A stretch of 64,000 bases of DNA from NCBI RefSeq assembly GCF_001625015.1, contig NZ_LVWJ02000019.1, forward strand, positions 248,001 to 312,000, read 5' to 3'. This document shows positions 34,554 to 43,834 of the stretch, piece after piece; position 1 is the stretch's first letter, and each line of letters starts with the position of its first letter. The notes under the pieces were generated by a model that was not told the origin of the DNA, made no database searches, and saw nothing but the letters and a program-made list of their open reading frames with translations. A program made the position numbers and the translations under genes. The stretch is from Lewinella sp. 4G2 (GTDB lineage: Bacteria; Bacteroidota; Bacteroidia; Chitinophagales; Saprospiraceae).

Positions 34554-36182
34554 CTACTTAAGCACCACTTTTCTGGCGGTCATACCGCGCTCCAACATGA
34601 TCTGTACGATGTACAGTCCGGTGGGTAATCCCTGACGGTCCAGGGTCATTTGGCTGGTGTTCAGGCCACTTTGGGTGCGGAGTACGCGACCTTCCATATC
34701 CAGGATACGGATGGCGTTGATCTTCTCCGTTTCCGCTACGGCAACGGTGAATTCGCTGGCAACTGGGTTCGGGTAGATTTCCAGACCAACAGCAGCGTTA
34801 GACACAACATCCTCAGTGGATACCAATGATTCCAGATCAAGTGCGTACCAGGCGCGGGGGTAGAAGTGCGCCATGATCGTATCGATCTCCGCCTTTGCAG
34901 CGTCCGGATCATTGAAGTTAGGGTTCGTCAGAGGCTCACCGGCAATGATGCGGTCTGCATCAATGTTTGCGTCAGGAACTTGAGAATTAATGAAAGCAAT
35001 CGTACCGCGGAGTACGGGCTCATTGAACCAGTTCCAAGTTGCGCCCGTCACACCGAGGGAGCCAGCGGCATCGCCCTGGCGAAGGATCGTCCACAGATTA
35101 TCAACACCTAGTGGGAAGACATCCGTTGAGGAGCCGGGGACTGGGTTCTGGTATTGCACCTGCTTATAAGCCGCAACGGTAGCGTTCAGCGTAGTAGCGA
35201 GGGAACCAAACATTTCGGGAAGTGGAACGGCGTTGGCGGGGGCCAATACGTCATTCACACCACGCTCGTTGGCGAGGGTAACTACGAGGTTGGAACCAGG
35301 TACGTTAACAACGGCCCGTGGAGGCGTCGTTGGTACGGTAACCAAACCGTAGTAGAAGGGAGCGAAGGGGTCCGTCGCACTGTGGGTAGCGAAGAACGGC
35401 GCTTCATTATCAGCACCATCGATCCAGAGAGAATCTCCCAGGGCACCGCCGAGGTTTACCGTCAGCGCAACATCGGAAGAATAACCTGGGTGATTCACCG
35501 TATTGCGTGGCGTTTCGATAGTACCCTCAACGTTACTGATGTCATCAACCTGGATGAGTACGTTTCCGTCCTGATCGTAGAATTGATCATTTAGCGCGAT
35601 CTGGTCTACGTCATCCAGGAAGTTATGGGCCTGTACGAGGTAACCACCGGAACCGACTCCGTAGAAAACAATCCGGTTGGTGTCAACGCGGAAGGGGTTG
35701 CCATCTTCAGCCACACTTTTACGCAGGTAACGCGCCATGGCGTGCGCATCCTGGCTAGCCCGGTAAACGGCCTGCAGGAGGGACCCCGTTCGGATGGACT
35801 GTATTTCAGCCAGTGGGTTCCAACCAAAGCGGTAGGTAGCGGACATGCCCACGTAACCACGCTCTACGAGGCGGCTGAGGATCTCTACGTTGACGGAATC
35901 CTTCTTACCACCGTAAGCGGAACCGTTGAAGTACTGGGGCAGAAAGTTACCCGTGTGAAAGAGGACCACCACGGGGCGCAGCTCCTCCTCGTCGTTTACT
36001 GGCTGGTATACATCGGCCGTGAGGGGCGTTTGCATGTTCAACTGTACGTTGAAGTTGGTGGCGTACACCACGGTGTCCGTCAGGTCGACGTCGAACATCG
36101 GGTCCAGGTAGCGAACCTGGGCTTGTAGGGCGCTCGCCGTAAACAGCAAGCACATTACCGCGATAAAGTAATTTTTACGCAT
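34554..36182 (-). CDS. T9SS-secreted alpha/beta-hydrolase-like protein, nucleophile site altered
   Basis: The protein has 542 residues with a signal peptide (YFIAVMCLLFTASALQA). A carboxylesterase-like alpha/beta-hydrolase domain (about 40-420) shows RPVVVLFHTGNF (oxyanion region), DAHAMARYLRK and the elbow IVFYGVGSGGYL. In the usual FGESAGG elbow, Ser sits at the fourth position; here that position is Gly and Ser is one place later, so classical activity is doubtful. The last 75 residues (LEIYPNPVASEFTV to TARKVVLK) are a T9SS type A sorting domain, predicting export and surface attachment. It lies 37 bp downstream of the TonB receptor gene and is probably in its operon. Confidence 0.8.
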   Translation of the reverse strand: MRKNYFIAVMCLLFTASALQAQVRYLDPMFDVDLTDTVVYATNFNVQLNMQTPLTADVYQPVNDEEELRPVVVLFHTGNFLPQYFNGSAYGGKKDSVNVEILSRLVERGYVGMSATYRFGWNPLAEIQSIRTGSLLQAVYRASQDAHAMARYLRKSVAEDGNPFRVDTNRIVFYGVGSGGYLVQAHNFLDDVDQIALNDQFYDQDGNVLIQVDDISNVEGTIETPRNTVNHPGYSSDVALTVNLGGALGDSLWIDGADNEAPFFATHSATDPFAPFYYGLVTVPTTPPRAVVNVPGSNLVVTLANERGVNDVLAPANAVPLPEMFGSLATTLNATVAAYKQVQYQNPVPGSSTDVFPLGVDNLWTILRQGDAAGSLGVTGATWNWFNEPVLRGTIAFINSQVPDANIDADRIIAGEPLTNPNFNDPDAAKAEIDTIMAHFYPRAWYALDLESLVSTEDVVSNAAVGLEIYPNPVASEFTVAVAETEKINAIRILDMEGRVLRTQSGLNTSQMTLDRQGLPTGLYIVQIMLERGMTARKVVLK

Positions 36183-36219
36183 AATTTGAGTTTGTTAAAA
36201 ATTTCAGAGTAGGGATTAA

Positions 36220-39027
36220 CTATCGGCGATCGAGCTGATAGGTAGCAGAGATATAAGCCAGGCGCCCAATCCGCGGGCCACCGTAGACTTGGAATACTTC
36301 ATTGTCTAACAAGTTGGAAGCACCCAACTTGATGGTTGTGTTGATACTAGGGACCTCGAAATTCACCTGGGCGTCAAGCATCCCGTAAGCCTCGATGAAG
36401 CCCGTAAACTGGGGCGAGCCCTCGAAGATGAAACCATCCACCCACTTATAGTTCACACTGAAACCAAATTCAGGAATTGAACCACTCAGGAATGGAAGGG
36501 GTACGTTACGCCCACTGATGCCTAAATTGTACTTGTGCTCCGGCGTATTAAAAGCTGGAATGATGGGGTCATCAGAAGCTGTATTCAGTTTGTTCCAACT
36601 GTAGTTTCCGTTGAAGGAATAGTATTTGCCGAAATAGTAATTCGTACCAATACTGAAGCCTTGTGTGGTGACTCGGTCACTAGCGTTAGCCGCAACTCGG
36701 AAAGCTTGAGCCCCCGTAATGAGTCCGCCCACATTGTCCAGATCCACTCCAAGATTGAAGCCAATGAAGTCTTCGTAGAAGCTATAGTAATAGGTAGCAT
36801 CTACGTATAGCTTTTCGAAAAGCGTCGTCCGGTAGCCAGCTTCGAGGGTGCGCACTTGCTCAGGTCTAATGGGCGCTACGTCGAAAGTCTCCAGGTCATC
36901 CGTATTACCCGTATTGGTAAAGGTTGTCAGGCTCTCTACCGTCGTGAGATCGTTTACACCGTCCAGGTTACCGAGGAGGATGGCACGGCCAACATTATAA
37001 AACAGGTACTGATCACTCAGTGTCGGGTTACGAATGGCAGAAGAGAAAGAGATCCGCGCCGTAGTCGTTTGAGTAGGAGTAAAAACGAAGCTCGCCGCCG
37101 GGCTCACCAGTAAGTCAAAGTTCTGGTTCTTATCCAATCGGAGGCTACTACTGATCTTATAGCGGTTATTCAAGTGGAGCGTACCTCCACCGTAAGCCCC
37201 CACTTCGTAAGTGTCAATGTTACGGCCCGCCGTATCGAGTAGGATCGACCCCTGGCTGTTAGGCGTGTACAGACGGCCGTTAGCACCAACCGTCAGTTCC
37301 AGGCGGCTGTCCTCGTTCGGGGCCCATACGTTGTTAAACTTCTTTTCGCCGTGCAGGTGGTAAAGAGCACTCCGGTCGAAAAAGCGCGTGCCACCTTCGC
37401 CGTCGTTCCCGATGCGGCTGGTGATGTCATCAACGGCAGCATTAAACCGATCCGTGCCCGGTTGGAAATAATCCAGGGTATTCAGGCCATTTGGCCCTTG
37501 GGCAAACGTCCGCGCCTCAGCGTGGTATTCAGCGAGCAAGGATTGAATTTCCGGCCGCTGGAAAAACTCATTTCGCAGCTGGTCGCGCTCCGAAATGGTA
37601 CAATTGCGGGGGAAACAGTTCGGGTAACCATCCAATTGGTTGAAGCGGGGGACGATCGTTCCCTGCCAGTAAGAGGTGTAATCCGCCGCCCAGTCACCGT
37701 CCGTCTTGAAGCTATCCTGAAGCTGGATGGCCGTGAAGTAGGGGTCGTAGCTATCACCGGCATCTTCGTGGGTTGCGTAGGCGCGGATGAAGAAGTTATC
37801 CCGGTTCCGCAGTTCGATCCGGTGCTGGTAAAACTGGATGTTCCGCAGGCTAAACCGGTTGTCCCCCTGGTACACCGTCGTTCCCGTGCTGTAATTGGAC
37901 GCCAGTAGGAGTTCCGTACTTTCTAGCGACTTATCCGGTTGCAAACGAATGTGCACCGCCAGACCGGCCTTAAGGTTTTCGCTGTCGTAATCGACGAGAT
38001 CCTCCTCCTTGTAGCCTTCCCGGAAAATCTGACCAATACCCGGCAAAATCCGTAGCCCCCGATAGTCAAATGCACTACTGCCTTCATCGCCGTAACGATT
38101 AACGGCATCGTAACCACCAGGATTTTCGGGGCCAAACTCCGTCTCAAAAACCGGGTCAAAATTATCCGCCACCCAGTCGTTAGCGCGGAAGCCGAAGAGG
38201 TTGGCCTTGTAGGCGATCCACTCTTGTCCTTCCTTATTCTTAAAGGCCTGGGCGTAGCGGAAGCCCCCTTCAAAAAGGCTCCTTTCGGCTACTTTGATCT
38301 GGGCGGAAAGCCCCTGCTGCAGGAAGGGGTCCTTAGTTTCCAGGGCGATCACGCCATTGAAGGCGTTCGGCCCGTAAAAGGCGGAGCTGGCCCCAACGAC
38401 GAGGTTTACCCGGTTCACGTCCAGTTCGGAAGCCCCCAGGAAGTTACCGAGGGAGAAGTTTAGGCCCGGGCTCTGGTTATCCACTCCGTCAATGGTCTGG
38501 AGGGAACGCACCGGGTTGGTCGAGTTGAAGCCACGCGTATTGACGATCTTGAAACCAAGGCTGGCGGCGGTTAGGTCCACGTCCTTGAGGCTACCCAATC
38601 CGTCGTAAAAGTTGGCGGCGGGTGTCTGTTTGATGGCAATGGCGTCCAGCGTTTCCACCGTCAGGGCGGCCTGCCGTTGCTTATCGCTGATGCGCTGGCC
38701 AACTACCTCAACGGTTTCGGTGGTAATGGCGTCGTCGCCCAGTTTGATCTTCAGGTTCTGGTCCACCGAAGTCACTTCCACTTCCGTCGGTGAGTAACCG
38801 ATGTAGCTGAATTGCAGAATGGTCGGCAGGCCCGACACCGTCAATTCCCAATCTCCGTTAAAGTCGGTTACGGTACCGGTTGTCGTGCCTTTAGCCAGTA
38901 CGCTGGCTCCGATGAGGTCTTCGCCACTGGTTCCGTCAACGATCTTGCCTTTCAGAGTGACCTGCGCGGAGAGGCCCACGCTCACAAAAGTGCAGCAGAG
39001 AATAAACAGGAGTTGTTGTAACCGCAT
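36220..39027 (-). CDS. TonB-dependent receptor with carboxypeptidase-regulatory domain
   Basis: The protein has 935 residues from the ATG at 39027 (MRLQQLLFILCC). An earlier ATG at 39096 would place 23 unlike residues before the signal. After the signal come a CarboxypepD_reg domain (about 25-110, LKGKIVDGTSGEDLIGASV), the plug (about 115-250, NTRGFNSTNPVRSLQTIDGVDN) and an outer-membrane barrel ending in YISATYQLDRR. There is no SusD partner, so this is a stand-alone receptor; substrate is unknown. The hydrolase-like protein follows closely. A sequence like the acyl-CoA dehydrogenase operator overlaps its promoter region (39100-39115). Confidence 0.9.
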   Translation of the reverse strand: MRLQQLLFILCCTFVSVGLSAQVTLKGKIVDGTSGEDLIGASVLAKGTTTGTVTDFNGDWELTVSGLPTILQFSYIGYSPTEVEVTSVDQNLKIKLGDDAITTETVEVVGQRISDKQRQAALTVETLDAIAIKQTPAANFYDGLGSLKDVDLTAASLGFKIVNTRGFNSTNPVRSLQTIDGVDNQSPGLNFSLGNFLGASELDVNRVNLVVGASSAFYGPNAFNGVIALETKDPFLQQGLSAQIKVAERSLFEGGFRYAQAFKNKEGQEWIAYKANLFGFRANDWVADNFDPVFETEFGPENPGGYDAVNRYGDEGSSAFDYRGLRILPGIGQIFREGYKEEDLVDYDSENLKAGLAVHIRLQPDKSLESTELLLASNYSTGTTVYQGDNRFSLRNIQFYQHRIELRNRDNFFIRAYATHEDAGDSYDPYFTAIQLQDSFKTDGDWAADYTSYWQGTIVPRFNQLDGYPNCFPRNCTISERDQLRNEFFQRPEIQSLLAEYHAEARTFAQGPNGLNTLDYFQPGTDRFNAAVDDITSRIGNDGEGGTRFFDRSALYHLHGEKKFNNVWAPNEDSRLELTVGANGRLYTPNSQGSILLDTAGRNIDTYEVGAYGGGTLHLNNRYKISSSLRLDKNQNFDLLVSPAASFVFTPTQTTTARISFSSAIRNPTLSDQYLFYNVGRAILLGNLDGVNDLTTVESLTTFTNTGNTDDLETFDVAPIRPEQVRTLEAGYRTTLFEKLYVDATYYYSFYEDFIGFNLGVDLDNVGGLITGAQAFRVAANASDRVTTQGFSIGTNYYFGKYYSFNGNYSWNKLNTASDDPIIPAFNTPEHKYNLGISGRNVPLPFLSGSIPEFGFSVNYKWVDGFIFEGSPQFTGFIEAYGMLDAQVNFEVPSINTTIKLGASNLLDNEVFQVYGGPRIGRLAYISATYQLDRR

Positions 39028-39368
39028 AGGGCAAAGCTTCACATGATCGATAAACAAGACGTAACCAAAGCGCCGCGGTAACGGCCACCGGGCCAAATTT
39101 AGTGAAAATTCGCTGGGCTCAGTGTCGCACGATCATTGTTAGAGAATTTTCGGGCTTTACTTACTTTCCAAGCTTTCACCCGCATTTTCATTGGGCCCGC
39201 AATGATACGCACATTCACCTTTAAACACATTTTTGTCTTCACTCAACCAGCTAGTGACTATGGGGCGCTGCCGCGGGTGCAATGGAATGGGAACGGGGCC
39301 GCTCCGGCGCAAAGCGCAGCCTTTACCAAGATGAACCATTAGAATGATGGGTGACGCTACCACTACAG

Positions 39369-39474
39369 TGCTATACATGAAACGCCTATCACGTCTCCCC
39401 TCTCCTTTGGACCACGCAGTAGCCGCGAAGCGAAAGGGGCCGGGGGAGAGGAATTCGCAACGTCATGTATAGCA
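39369..39474. repeat. palindromic intergenic element
   Basis: TGCTATACATGA (39369-39380) and TCATGTATAGCA (39463-39474) are perfect inverted ends around an inner CTCCCCTCTCC / GGGGGAGAGG stem. The centre holds the dispersed ACCACGCAGTAGCCGCGAAG word. It lies in the 533-bp gap between the divergent TonB receptor and TIGR01777 genes, which otherwise shows only the receptor promoter region and one 17-bp word (39264-39280). Confidence 0.65.
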
Positions 39475-39560
39475 GCCTAACGCTACCCCAATCAATAATC
39501 GTTAACACAAATCCAGCCCGGGGCCGAACAACCTTATCTATCCCTCTGGTTTAGGAAGTC

Positions 39561-40478
39561 ATGGCAATCATCAAGCAAAAAGGCATCGTCCTCATCGGTG
39601 GGGGGACGGGATTCATCGGCTCCCACCTCGCTAACCATTTGGCCGACGAGGGCCACCAGGTTCGCATCCTTACCCGCAGCCCCAAAATGGGTGGCCGCCA
39701 CCTCCAGTTCGAATGGGACACTAAGAAGGACTACCTCGACCCCGCCGCTCTAAAAGACGTCGACTACGTCATCAACCTCGCCGGCGCCGGCATCGCTGAC
39801 AAGCGCTGGACGGCCAAACGCAAAAAGGTCATCATCGAAAGCCGGACCCAGACGACGGCCCTCCTCGCCAAGGGCATCAGCAAAATGGCCGTCAAGCCCA
39901 AACTCTACCTCTCCGCCAGTGCCGTCGGTTACTACGGCGACCGTGGCGAAGAACTACTGACGGAACACGACGGCCCCCGCAGTGGCTTCCTCAGCCGGAG
40001 TTGCATCGCCTGGGAAGAATCCACCAACCTGGTCGCGGAACAGGGCGTGCCGGTCTTCATCAACCGAACGGGCATCGTGCTGCACCCGGACGGAGGTGCC
40101 CTCGAAAAGATGCTCCTCCCCCTCCACGCCTTCACCTCCACTTACTTCGGCGACGGGCAGCAGTACTATTCCTGGATCCACTTGGAAGACATCGTCCGGA
40201 TCTATTCTTTCGCGATCGACAACCAGCTCACGGGCATCTACAATGGCGTGGCTCCCGGCCCCGTCCGCAATAAGCAACTGGCCGCCGCGATCGGTCCGGC
40301 CATGGGGAAGGCCGCCGTCGTCATCCCCGCACCGGCTTTCGCCATGAAATTGGCCATGGGCGAAATGAGCCACACCGTGCTCGACTCCGCAAAGGTGAGT
40401 TCCAAAAAGATCGAGGAGGCCGGTTTCCGCTTTGCCCATCCGGAACTGAGCCAGGCCCTGATTGACCTTCTCAGGTAA
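39561..40478 (+). CDS. TIGR01777 family NAD(P)-binding epimerase-like protein
   Basis: The protein has 305 residues. An extended SDR fold is seen with the cofactor loop VLIGGGTGFIGSHLANHL, NLAGAGIADKRWT, the family block SASAVGYYGDRGEELLTE and RTGIVLHPDGGALEKMLLP. These identify the TIGR01777 (YfcH/SULA-like) family, whose substrate is not established. It is followed after 11 bp by the DUF4130 gene on the same strand, and the two are probably co-transcribed. Confidence 0.9.
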   Translation: MAIIKQKGIVLIGGGTGFIGSHLANHLADEGHQVRILTRSPKMGGRHLQFEWDTKKDYLDPAALKDVDYVINLAGAGIADKRWTAKRKKVIIESRTQTTALLAKGISKMAVKPKLYLSASAVGYYGDRGEELLTEHDGPRSGFLSRSCIAWEESTNLVAEQGVPVFINRTGIVLHPDGGALEKMLLPLHAFTSTYFGDGQQYYSWIHLEDIVRIYSFAIDNQLTGIYNGVAPGPVRNKQLAAAIGPAMGKAAVVIPAPAFAMKLAMGEMSHTVLDSAKVSSKKIEEAGFRFAHPELSQALIDLLR

Positions 40479-40489
40479 GGCGCACCCCC

Positions 40490-41251
40490 ATGCTTACCCT
40501 TACCTACGACGCGACCTTTTCGGGCTTGTTCTCCGCCATTTTCGCGGCCTACGAACGGAAAGACCTGGACGTAGACATCGTCCCCGAAGACCGCTACCAG
40601 GACCAACTCTTCGCCGAACCGCTGGCCATCGCTACCGATGAGGCCAAAGCGAAACGCGTCCTGAAAGGCTTGAACGCCCGTTCCCCCGGCGCCTCGAGTT
40701 GGCTCCATAAAATCTTCCTCACCGAGCAACCGGGGACGGAGCGGCTCATCCTCCACTTCGTCCGCCGCCAGTTTGAGACGGAGATGAACGTCCGCCAGGA
40801 TGCCTCCGACGAAAAGGTGCGCGCGTTGCAGTTGCTGGAAAAACAGATGGGAAGGGAAGTCCACCGGATGCACGCTTTCGTCCGTTTTCAGGAGACGCCC
40901 GACGGTATGTACGTTGGCCTGATCAACCCGGACTTCAACTGCTTGCCCTTACTCGGAAAACACTTCGGGGCGCGGTACCCAGCTATGGAATGGATGATCT
41001 ACGATACCACCCGGCAGTACGGCCTGCACTGGGATAAGGATAAGAAAAAGGCCTCCTTCGTCACCCTGACGAACGACAGCAATAGCCGCCTGAGCCACCT
41101 TTCGGCGGAATTATTAGCGGCAAAAGAAACCGGCTACCAGGACCTCTGGAAGGCCTACTTCAAGGCCGTCGACATCCCCGAACGGCGGAATATGCCCCTC
41201 CATCTCCAACACGTCCCGAAGCGCTACTGGAAATACCTCATCGAGAAATGA
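40490..41251 (+). CDS. DUF4130 / TIGR03915 putative DNA metabolism protein
   Basis: The protein has 253 residues. LTYDATFSGLFSAIFAAYE at the N-terminus, the histidine-rich MGREVHRMHAFVRFQ segment, FNCLPLLGKHFGARYPAMEW and the C-terminal MPLHLQHVPKRYWKYLIEK are typical of TIGR03915. These proteins usually neighbour a radical-SAM TIGR03916 protein and are suspected to act in DNA repair or modification. That partner is not present next to it. Its 3' end overlaps that of the convergent LVIVD gene by 14 bp. Confidence 0.85.
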   Translation: MLTLTYDATFSGLFSAIFAAYERKDLDVDIVPEDRYQDQLFAEPLAIATDEAKAKRVLKGLNARSPGASSWLHKIFLTEQPGTERLILHFVRRQFETEMNVRQDASDEKVRALQLLEKQMGREVHRMHAFVRFQETPDGMYVGLINPDFNCLPLLGKHFGARYPAMEWMIYDTTRQYGLHWDKDKKKASFVTLTNDSNSRLSHLSAELLAAKETGYQDLWKAYFKAVDIPERRNMPLHLQHVPKRYWKYLIEK

Positions 41252-42860
41252 CGACCGTGGTGACCTGGGCGCCGTCTACCCTCACGTGATATATTCCGGG
41301 GGCCACGTTGGCTTCGATCCGGTTCCCCCGCCCACGGGCGACCAATCGGCCGTCCGCTGCCCATAATCCCCACTTGGCACCTGCGTCAGCGCCCCTTAAA
41401 ACGATGGGGTGGTTGATGGGTGCTGGATTCGGGAAGGCGGTGATGTTAGCTGCATCCGACGAGCTACCGAAGGTGACCGAACGCACCTCGCTGTAGTGCT
41501 CGGTGCCATCCAGATCCCGCTGGCGCAGCCGGTAATAGTGGAGGCCGGGGCCGGGGTAATCGTGGTCGAAGGAATAGGTATCTCCGGCGGCGGGCACCCA
41601 GGCCACGTCGGCAAACTGCCCGTCCGCCAGCGCGTGTTCCACCGTGAAGCCGGCGTTATCGCGTTGCTCGCTGACTTCCCAATTCAGATAAGCCGCTTTG
41701 GTGTCAGCCGACACTTCGAAAGCGCTGTAAGTGACCGGCAGTGACCGGTCGATACGGACAACGTGCAGCCCGGTGTACTGGTCGCTGGCCAGGATATTTC
41801 CGGAGGGGAGGTAAGGGTAACAGCCCCAAACGCCGCGGCTGTAGGTATTTGCGTTGGGCGTGGTATCGAAAAAACCTCTGCGGCTGGCGTTGTTGCGGTC
41901 GGTGATGTCCCAGACCTGCACGCCCTCGCCGTAGTAGCTGAGAACGACCAGGCTATCGCCAAGTACGTAGGGGTTGTGAGCGAGGCTCCGCACGCTATTC
42001 GGTGCCAGACTGGCCGAGCGAAACAGGCTCGTCACTTCCATATCGGTAGGGTCCGCGACGCTGACGACCTTGACGCCAGTGTTGCTCGTCTCGTCGCACA
42101 TCACGACGTGCTGTGCGTCGTCCGTACGCCAAACGCTGTGGTTGTAGCCCTGCTCTGCGTAATTGGAAAGGATGCCGAGTTCGCGAGGATTCGTGGGCGT
42201 GGAAACGTCGTAAACGTACATGCCCCGGCCCTCGGAATTGGCGTACAAGGTGTCATTGATGGCGTAAGCGTCGTGGACGTAGCCGCCCGTCAGGTTGACC
42301 GAGGCCATCTCCACGGGGGCGATAGGGTTGGAGATGTCGAGCACGATGTACCCCTGGCGCTGTACCTGCGTGCCCACTGCGTAGAGGCGCACGGGCGAGC
42401 TCGTAGAATCGATGAAGATGTTGTGGCAACGGGTGAAGAATTCCGTACTCTGGTAGGGCACCGAGACGGAGTTGGGCAGGCCCGACAAATCGATGATCTG
42501 CAAGCCCTCATTTCCCTCCGTTACGCAGTAGGCGTAATCGCCGTGCACCTTGATGTCCCGCCACGTGCTCTGAGAATTCAGGACGACATTGAGCCGGCTG
42601 ATCTCGGTGATGTTCGCCGGGTCCGTGACGTCAAGGACGTGAATGAAGAAACGGGAGGCAATCAGGGCGTATTCCCGGCCGTCCCGCGCGTAGCCCCACA
42701 CGTCGCTGTAACGGTTTTGGTTTGGCTGCCCGGCCAACGTCGGGTCGTCCCAGCTTCCCAGGGAGAACATATTATCACTTTCCTGGGCGCTGGCGCGGGT
42801 GCCGGGGAGGAGGGCAAGCAAAAGGGACAGGCAGGTAAGGACCGGGATAAATCGTTTCAC
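41238..42860 (-). CDS. LVIVD-repeat choice-of-anchor-B protein with C-terminal sorting-like domain
   Basis: The protein has 540 residues if the GTG at 42860 is used, which places the signal VLTCLSLLLALLPGTRASA at the N-terminus. No ATG is available without a long unlike extension. Six or more LVIVD blades (FIHVLDVTDPANITEISRL, GLQIIDLSGLP, GYIVLDISNPIAPVEMASV, GMYVYDVSTPTNPRELGIL) form a predicted surface propeller. A fibronectin-like region follows, then an end (ITAFPNPAPINHPIVL to VTTVVISR) like a short T9SS sorting domain. Two 17-bp words lie in this gene, in the signal region (42786-42802) and near the end (41377-41393). Confidence 0.82.
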   Translation of the reverse strand: MKRFIPVLTCLSLLLALLPGTRASAQESDNMFSLGSWDDPTLAGQPNQNRYSDVWGYARDGREYALIASRFFIHVLDVTDPANITEISRLNVVLNSQSTWRDIKVHGDYAYCVTEGNEGLQIIDLSGLPNSVSVPYQSTEFFTRCHNIFIDSTSSPVRLYAVGTQVQRQGYIVLDISNPIAPVEMASVNLTGGYVHDAYAINDTLYANSEGRGMYVYDVSTPTNPRELGILSNYAEQGYNHSVWRTDDAQHVVMCDETSNTGVKVVSVADPTDMEVTSLFRSASLAPNSVRSLAHNPYVLGDSLVVLSYYGEGVQVWDITDRNNASRRGFFDTTPNANTYSRGVWGCYPYLPSGNILASDQYTGLHVVRIDRSLPVTYSAFEVSADTKAAYLNWEVSEQRDNAGFTVEHALADGQFADVAWVPAAGDTYSFDHDYPGPGLHYYRLRQRDLDGTEHYSEVRSVTFGSSSDAANITAFPNPAPINHPIVLRGADAGAKWGLWAADGRLVARGRGNRIEANVAPGIYHVRVDGAQVTTVVISR

Positions 42861-42979
42861 TACAGTAAGTTTTCTCCGGCCAAAAGGATAGGCCAGACTA
42901 AGGGGAAGTTCTATTGGCAAAGATAGAACTGCCGGGTTGGGGGCGAGTCCCCGAGCCGACTTACCGGCGGAACCCGGGT

Positions 42980-43501
42980 CTAAATGGCTTCCCCAAGGAT
43001 CACCCGCAGGTGCCCGAGGTGGTGCTTCCCGTGCCAGGCGTACTGGGCCGCGAGTTGGTCGAGCCGGTAATCCACGCCCGCGCCGCCGTGGTAAGCCGTG
43101 CGCATCCACTGCGCGTCGGTACACGTAGCGAGAAGTACGGACCACCGTAAGTGCAAACCCCGCAGTGCATCGAGGGAGCTCTGGACGGGGACGGCCGTTA
43201 CGTCGGGGAGCTCCGCCCAGCGCTTTTCGTCGTAGGGAACGAGGGTCGGGTGCTCCTCGGTCAGTATCCGCTTGTGGCGTACGTAGGCGTTGACGTGGCT
43301 ATCCAGCACGTGGTGAATCACCTGTCGGGCCGTCCAGCCACCGGGGCGGTAGGTGGCGTCGAGTTTGCCGCGCGCTTTCAGTTCGAGCGCAGCCGCGGCA
43401 AAAGAGGCGGGGAGTTCCCCTATCTCACGGACGTAGGCGAGGCGGTTTTCCGCCGCGATCGACAATTCGGGGAGGATAAATTGGCCAATGGGGTACTGCA
43501 T
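42980..43501 (-). CDS. YfiT/DinB-like metal-dependent transferase
   Basis: The protein has 173 residues. It has the four-helix DinB/YfiT fold with metal-site histidines in RQVIHHVLDSHVNAY and in AWHGKHHLGHL, which match the YfiT (bacillithiol transferase BstA-like) signature. These enzymes attach low-molecular-weight thiols such as bacillithiol to electrophiles. Bacillithiol occurs in some Bacteroidota, so the role is plausible but not shown. It is a soluble cytoplasmic protein. The 119-bp gap to the LVIVD gene suggests separate expression. Confidence 0.82.
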   Translation of the reverse strand: MQYPIGQFILPELSIAAENRLAYVREIGELPASFAAAALELKARGKLDATYRPGGWTARQVIHHVLDSHVNAYVRHKRILTEEHPTLVPYDEKRWAELPDVTAVPVQSSLDALRGLHLRWSVLLATCTDAQWMRTAYHGGAGVDYRLDQLAAQYAWHGKHHLGHLRVILGEAI

Positions 43502-43834
43502 AGCAACTAATTTGCGGCCAAATTACAGCACATTTTGGGGAGCAAATGGAGAAGTTTTGGACGGGAAAAGGCACTCAACAATACTTCCGCAAGGCTTGTT
43601 TTATAGGGCCTTACGTGGGTTAGTGACCCAATTCAACCGGCTTCGGTGATGAGGAATGCTACGTGAACCACCTTCCCACATTTAACATTTCAGCGTAATA
43701 CCGGGGCCGAGCTTTACGTTTATACGCCCACAACCGTGGAGATTTCCGCGGCCATTATTCACGAGCGAGCCGGATGTATAGTGCGTTGCACCGCGTTGCA
43801 CATCCACCAAAAGCCCGCTCACAAACCAACCTGT
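43502..43834. other. gene-free 333-bp gap
   Basis: The gap lies between divergent genes (YfiT-like and coiled-coil protein). I see no convincing ORF, hairpin or consensus promoter. Only a weak TAnnTTTG-like TACGTTTA lies near 43720. Confidence 0.4.

Noticed and set aside
41763-42926. A 387-codon plus-strand open frame opposite the LVIVD gene
   Set aside because: The minus strand encodes clear LVIVD repeats with a signal peptide. The antisense product has no recognisable features.
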